From: Acytostelium subglobosum LB1
Lineage: Eukaryota; Evosea; Eumycetozoa; Acytosteliales; Acytosteliaceae
Assembly: GCF_000787575.1 (NCBI RefSeq)
Contig: NW_012236509.1
Location: 340,540 to 404,539 of the forward strand
Direction: 5' to 3'
DNA length: 64,000 nucleotides
Shown here: positions 60,094-64,000 of the stretch, one piece after another
Numbering within the stretch: position 1 is the first letter of the stretch
How the letters are laid out: the number at the start of each line of letters is the position of its first letter
Program-made: the position numbers and the translations under genes
Notes under the pieces: generated by a model
Databases searched by the model: none
What the model was told of the DNA's origin: nothing
Seen by the model: the letters and a program-made list of their open reading frames with translations, nothing else

Positions 60094-60476
60094 ACCATCA
60101 ATAATTACCAACTGTTTGAGAAGTGTAGAGTTCGCAATTATCTCCTTCGTTTTGAGAATAAGGTGCGAATGATGAAGTTTTGAGATTACCAAATTTCCAA
60201 ACTTTGATCAAGATGACATTCATGCAATCAAAATAAATATCAGTCATGACTGATTAATATAATTCATACCAATCAAAGTGTATTCCCCTACTTGTATAAG
60301 CAACTACAAATAATAATAATATAACCTTGTGTATTATCTCCGTAAAGGTCAACTCCATGTAGATCTACCCAAAGATACACATTATAATCCTCAGCTATTA
60401 ATCAGTAACCTAAACTACCTATAATCCTATCATTATCCCCTTTATTCTTTAACTCCAACAACAACAACTATCAAAG

Positions 60477-60592
60477 GTAAGTTCGTACCCTCGCCCTCAA
60501 CCCTCACCCTAACCCTCGCCCTTGCCCTCGTCAACCCTTAACCCTCGACCCTAACCCTTGCCCTCACACACACCCTCACACAATCAATCCAG
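60477..60592 (+). other. 5'UTR intron made of telomere-like C-rich repeats
   Basis: Donor AAG|GTAAG and acceptor CCAG placed directly before the EF2-like ATG. The interior is CCCTCACCCTAACCCTCGCC-type repeat; its CCCTAAC units can serve as the CTAAC branch site. Confidence 0.7.
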
Positions 60593-63106
60593 ATGGTCAA
60601 AGTCAGTGTCGATCAAATCAGCTCTGCCATGAAGGAGAGACATAACATTCGTAATATGTCGGTCATTGCCCATGTGGACCATGGAAAGACCACACTCACG
60701 GATTCTCTGATCTCCCGTGCCGGTATTATTCCAGAGTACAAGTCTGGCGATACCCGCTACATGGACACCCGTGAGGACGAGATCGCCCGAGGCATCACGA
60801 TCAAAGCATCCAGCGTCTCCCTGCAATTCCAGGTGGCCGCCGGGGTGGAGCTGCCAGCCAACTCATCGAGCTCGCAGTTTTTGATCAACTTGATCGATTC
60901 GCCAGGCCACGTCGACTTCTCCAGTGAGGTCACTGCCGCCCTCCGTGTCACCGACGGCGCCTTGGTCGTCGTCGACACGGTCGAGGGCGTCTGCGTCCAG
61001 ACCGAGTCCGTGCTTCGCCAGGCCATCCTTGAGAGTGTCGTGCCCATCCTGTTTGTCAACAAGATGGACCGTCTGTTTTTGGAGCTCAAGATGGAGCCGG
61101 AGGACGCGTACATCAAGCTGCGCAGCACCATCGAGAGCGTCAACGCGCTCGTCCAGGTTGCTGAGGGCTCTCCATCGTGTGTCTACCTCCAGCCCCAAGC
61201 GGGTAATGTCGGATTCGGCAGTGGTTACCAGGGTTGGGGATTCACAATCGAAGCATGGGCACGCATCTACGAGGCCGCCCACGGAGTGTCTCGCACCAAG
61301 ATGATCAACAACTTGTGGGGCGATCGCTTTTACGACTCTGTCACCAAGAAGTGGAGCGACAATCCCGTTTCTGAAGATGGCCGAACCCTCGAGCGTGGTT
61401 TCTGCAAGTTCATCTACACACCTCTGCGCGATCTGATCGTTGCCGTCAACGATGGCGACCGTGCCAAGGTGGACGCCAAGCTCAAGGTGCTCAACATCAC
61501 TCTCCCATCCAACGAGATGGAGCTCACTGGTCGTGACCTGATCCGAGCCATCATGAAGAAGTTCCTCCCCGCTGATGAGTGCATCCTCACGATGGTCGTG
61601 CAACACCTTCCATCTCCTGTTGTCGCTCAGCGCTACCGAGCTGAGCAGCTCTACACTGGCCCCCAGGATGACGAATGTGGTGTCGCGATGGCCGAGTGTA
61701 ACCCAGACGGACCGGTCATGGTCTACATCAGCAAGATGATACCCAACTCCAGTGGTCACTTCATTGCCTTTGGTCGTGTGTTCTCTGGCACAGTCACTCC
61801 AGGCATGACCATCCGCATCCTGCAACCCGAGTACGACCCAGTCACCAAGCCCACTCTGGTCTCCAGCAAGCGTATCACCAATGTCGTGCTTATGATGGGT
61901 CGTCGTCAGGACACCGTCGAAGCCTGCCCTGCTGGCAACATCATTGGATTCACTGGCATTGACTCTTACCTCGTCAAGACTGGTACTCTCACCACCTCAG
62001 CTGTGGCGCACTCCATTGCTCCAATGAAGTTCTCTGTGTCACCAGTTGTTCGTGTGGCCGTCTTCCCCAAGGACGCATCTCAGCTGCCCAGACTCATCGA
62101 GGGCATCAAGCGTCTGATCAAGACTGACCCAGCCATCCAGCACTTCAAGTCAGGTTCGGAGAATGTCATCGCCGCCGTCGGCGAGCTCCAGCTCGAGATC
62201 TGTCTCAAGGACCTCCAAGAGATCGCTGGATGCGAGATCATCTCCTCGCAGCCCGTGGTCAGCTACCGCGAGACTGTCACATTCGAGTCCCAGGTCTGCC
62301 TATCCAAGAGTGCCAACAAGCACAACAGACTCTACATCAAGTGTGCCCCACTCAACCCAACTCTGGCCAACGACATTGACTCCAAGACCATTGATCCAAT
62401 GTCGAACGACATCCCCCACCGTGTCCAACAGTTTGCTCAATACGACTGGGCTCCCGCCGACACCCGTTCCATCTGGGCGTTCGGTCCAGATGGCAATGGT
62501 GCCAACGTCTTTGTCAACCAAACCACTGGCGCGCAGTACCTCAACGAAGCTCGCGATCTGATCGTCGACGGATTTGGCGAAGCCACATCCACCGGTGTGC
62601 TCTGTGGCGAGGAACTAAGAGGCGTCCACTTCAGTCTGATGGATGTCACACTCATTGCCGATGGTGCCCATCGTCGTGCCGGCCAACTGACACCCGCCGC
62701 TCGTCGTGCCTTCTACGCCGCCCAGCTCTGTGGTGCACCTCGTCTTGTCGAGCCCATGTACCTGGCTGAAGTAGTCGTGCCCAACAGGATGATGAGCGTT
62801 GTCAACCGTTGCATTGCCTCCCGTCGCGGTCTCCTGGTCTCTGCCGAGGAGAAGTCTGGCATGAATGGCATCTATGTCATCCGTGCCCATCTGCCTGTCG
62901 CCCAATCATTCGGCTTCCTCAACCTGCTCAAGACCGAGACCAGTGGCCAAGCCTTCCTTCAGATGACCTTTGATCACTGGGCACTGCTCGACCAAGATCC
63001 ACTCGATCCCAAGACTGATGCCTACAGAATCGTCAGGGAGATCAGAGCCAGAAAAGGACTTCCTGTTGATGTACCGCCCCTCACTGAGTACCTCGACCGT
63101 CTCTAA
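60593..63106 (+). CDS. Divergent translation elongation factor 2-like GTPase, 837 aa
   Basis: Single coding exon with very strong C-ending codon bias. All GTPase motifs are present (AHVDHGKT, RGITI, DSPGHVDF, NKMD) and domains II-V follow EF2 order (SKMIPNSSGHFIAFGRVFSG, KFSVSPVVRVAV, CLSKSANKHNRLY, IWAFGPDGNGANV, SFGFLNLLKTETSGQAF). EF2 translocates tRNA-mRNA on the ribosome. The tip loop of domain IV reads LIADGAHRRAGQLTPAARR, while ordinary EF2 has L-H-x-DAIHRGGGQ there. The modifiable His is kept (His693) but its surroundings differ. Domain III has VGELQLEICL for the usual AGELHLEICL. It is closest to EF2, not Snu114 or EFL1, by length and motifs. Probably a paralogue of the standard EF2. 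Confidence 0.9.
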   Translation: MVKVSVDQISSAMKERHNIRNMSVIAHVDHGKTTLTDSLISRAGIIPEYKSGDTRYMDTREDEIARGITIKASSVSLQFQVAAGVELPANSSSSQFLINLIDSPGHVDFSSEVTAALRVTDGALVVVDTVEGVCVQTESVLRQAILESVVPILFVNKMDRLFLELKMEPEDAYIKLRSTIESVNALVQVAEGSPSCVYLQPQAGNVGFGSGYQGWGFTIEAWARIYEAAHGVSRTKMINNLWGDRFYDSVTKKWSDNPVSEDGRTLERGFCKFIYTPLRDLIVAVNDGDRAKVDAKLKVLNITLPSNEMELTGRDLIRAIMKKFLPADECILTMVVQHLPSPVVAQRYRAEQLYTGPQDDECGVAMAECNPDGPVMVYISKMIPNSSGHFIAFGRVFSGTVTPGMTIRILQPEYDPVTKPTLVSSKRITNVVLMMGRRQDTVEACPAGNIIGFTGIDSYLVKTGTLTTSAVAHSIAPMKFSVSPVVRVAVFPKDASQLPRLIEGIKRLIKTDPAIQHFKSGSENVIAAVGELQLEICLKDLQEIAGCEIISSQPVVSYRETVTFESQVCLSKSANKHNRLYIKCAPLNPTLANDIDSKTIDPMSNDIPHRVQQFAQYDWAPADTRSIWAFGPDGNGANVFVNQTTGAQYLNEARDLIVDGFGEATSTGVLCGEELRGVHFSLMDVTLIADGAHRRAGQLTPAARRAFYAAQLCGAPRLVEPMYLAEVVVPNRMMSVVNRCIASRRGLLVSAEEKSGMNGIYVIRAHLPVAQSFGFLNLLKTETSGQAFLQMTFDHWALLDQDPLDPKTDAYRIVREIRARKGLPVDVPPLTEYLDRL

Positions 63107-63136
63107 CTCAATAAATCACTCATTTCATATTGCCTT

Positions 63137-63193
63137 CCAGGTCTCCTCGCCCACTCCCAACTCTTGGGAGTGTGGCTTGGACGCGAGACCTGG
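63137..63193 (+). ncRNA. Two-part stem-loop downstream of EF2-like stop
   Basis: CCAGGTCTC (63137-63145) pairs perfectly with GAGACCTGG (63185-63193). Inside, CACTCCC pairs with GGGAGTG around a loop. It starts 31 bases after the stop codon. It may be a 3'UTR element, a processing signal or a small RNA; class unknown. Confidence 0.45.
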
Positions 63194-63228
63194 GCAACCA
63201 ACCAAACAAAAATCAGTCTGTTCAATCA

Positions 63229-63262
63229 AAGTAAGGGCTAGGGGAGGGTAAAGGTAAGGGTA
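63229..63262. repeat. Telomere-like GGGTAA repeat
   Basis: GTAAGGGCTAGGGGAGGGTA followed by AAGGTAAGGGTATG. Confidence 0.65.
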
Positions 63263-63341
63263 TGTACACTTGGGGATGTTATTGGATTGTGAGGGATCAG
63301 ACCCTTTGAATAGTATTCAGTCACTCGCTTACCGTGTCGCT

Positions 63342-63393
63342 CGAGACTAATATATCTGAGAATGAACATGTTCCCAACTACTCTGATTGGTGC
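63342..63393. repeat. Dispersed repeat copy 2 flanking EF2-like gene
   Basis: Shares CTCGAGA, TATATCTGAGAATG, TGTTCCCAACT and CTCTGAT with 60023-60093, same orientation. Confidence 0.65.
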
Positions 63394-63649
63394 TCGCCGA
63401 TCCGGGTGAGTCAGTCAAACCTGAATTAACCTCTCTCAACCCCAGTTGGGGTGGGTCTATTTGGCAATCTAAGAGAGATAGAGGATGTTTGTGATGTATT
63501 TTCAACAGATTAGTAACTTTATAGAGATAAATGAATATTTACTGTATTAATAAATATACCAAAAAATAGTATAAGAGTCAACAATATGAATGATATAAAC
63601 ATTAGGAATGCCTACGACAGTTACCCGATATGCAATGGTTGGGAAGTGA

Positions 63650-64000
63650 TCAAGTTGCTTAAAAGTGTTTCTCGTCAAAGCAACAGGAGAGAATAGCACT
63701 GACACAGACAAACCATTCAACTGTATTTTCTGTAGCGAGCCTTTAAAAGGCGATACAAGCCAACACATACTTCGTCATCTCGATTCAGAACGTTGCAAGA
63801 AAGCCCGCGCTACCTACAACAAAGTAGATATCAGGGAAGCTGATTACTACTGTTGCAGATACTTGGTATTCGCCAATCACCCAATGAACACTCTCCGACA
63901 TGACGCATTCGTTGAGTTTCTTGGGAAGCTCAATTATAAACCGCCATCAACATATTACTTCAAAGAGACGTTCTTGCCAACAATAATGCAAGAGTTGACT
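63650..64000 (+). mobile_element. hAT-type DNA transposase, N-terminal part (runs off the window)
   Basis: Open frame of 117 codons from after a TGA at 63647 to the window end. It begins with a BED-like zinc finger (NCIFCSEPLKGD, then QHILRHLDSERCKKA; C-x2-C...H-x4-H/C). It continues into the typical start of a hAT transposase (LVFANHPMNTLRHDAFVEFL, then LNYKPPSTYYFKETFLP). No ATG precedes the finger in this frame, so the start is upstream by splicing or lost. hAT elements move by cut and paste with 8-base target duplications. Family call from pattern memory; whether it is intact cannot be seen. Confidence 0.75.

Larger units (their letters stand above)
59721..60592. promoter_or_regulatory. 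Divergent spacer and EF2-like 5'UTR
   Basis: Upstream of the aftiphilin-like and EF2-like genes. Contains a repeat unit (60023-60093) that recurs after the EF2-like gene, and the 5'UTR intron listed separately. No gene seen. Confidence 0.5.
63107..63649. other. Spacer with hairpin, telomere-like tract and repeat copy
   Basis: Contains a strong hairpin (63137-63193), GTAAGGGCTAGGGGAGGGTA repeats (63229-63262), the second repeat copy (63342-63393) and AACCCCAGTTGGGGT (63441-63455). No protein gene before the transposase frame. Confidence 0.5.

Noticed and set aside
63547-63768. Minus-strand frame of 73 aa
   Set aside because: Antisense to the transposase-like plus frame, which has a recognisable zinc finger; this one has none.
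1-64000. CRISPR arrays, bacterial operons, ribosome binding sites
   Set aside because: The window is spliced eukaryotic nuclear DNA; the tandem repeats are tetranucleotide microsatellites without spacer structure.

Overview
This 64 kb window is nuclear DNA of a social amoeba (Dictyostelia). The evidence is the gene content (type I PKS of the dictyostelid layout, F-box-like protein of dictyostelid style, lineage-type P450s), short introns (mostly 50-120 bases, GTAAGT/GTATGT donors, CTRAC branch sites), AT-rich spacers full of (TTGA)n and similar simple repeats, and homopolymer Gln/Asn/Thr tracts in proteins. Coding DNA prefers C-ending codons and is clearly more GC-rich than the spacers, so this is not a strongly AT-biased species such as D. 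discoideum. The standard code fits. Two N bases (19141, 19248) and several single-base frame problems in homopolymers point to a draft assembly.

Layout. 1-5788: 3' part of a reducing polyketide synthase (ketosynthase lies upstream of the window). 6089-7480: two convergent unknown genes. 8400-13464: a DENN-domain protein followed on the same strand by a longin/HPS4-CCZ1-like protein, both of Rab-regulator families. 13696-13889: a small frame-broken gene. 14492-16893: PWWP protein carrying an ELL-like winged helix. 17413-17972: RGS protein. 19199-22417: two membrane proteins. 22502-25561: RCC1 propeller fused to a TBC RabGAP. 25933-27532: WDR55/Jip5. 28236-29941: glutathione reductase. 29988-31262: F-box-like protein. 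32083-34032: small membrane protein and the KEOPS subunit OSGEP/Kae1. 34340-37410: NDUFS6, PPIL1 cyclophilin and a sphingomyelinase-like phosphodiesterase. 37422-38629: nucleoside hydrolase. 38990-44268: three tandem P450 genes, the middle one a deletion pseudogene. 44528-47586: BRCT-RRM-tail-anchor protein. 48820-50868: CCT1. 51830-52977: sphingolipid delta-4 desaturase. 53235-54121: MYND-like zinc protein. 54464-55992: archaeal-type phosphoglycerate mutase. 56286-59720: aftiphilin/gamma-synergin-like protein. 60593-63106: divergent EF2-like GTPase. 63650-64000: start of a hAT-type transposase.

Most genes are unrelated housekeeping genes packed head-to-head or tail-to-tail, so there is no operon-like logic. 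The only true gene cluster is the P450 array. Membrane-traffic regulators recur (DENN, HPS4-like, RCC1-TBC, aftiphilin-like). The least ordinary items are four proteins: PWWP-ELL, RCC1-TBC, BRCT-RRM-TM, and an EF2 paralogue whose diphthamide loop is altered. Exon models were built by hand from reading frame, splice sites, branch sites and protein-family continuity; they have not been checked against transcripts.
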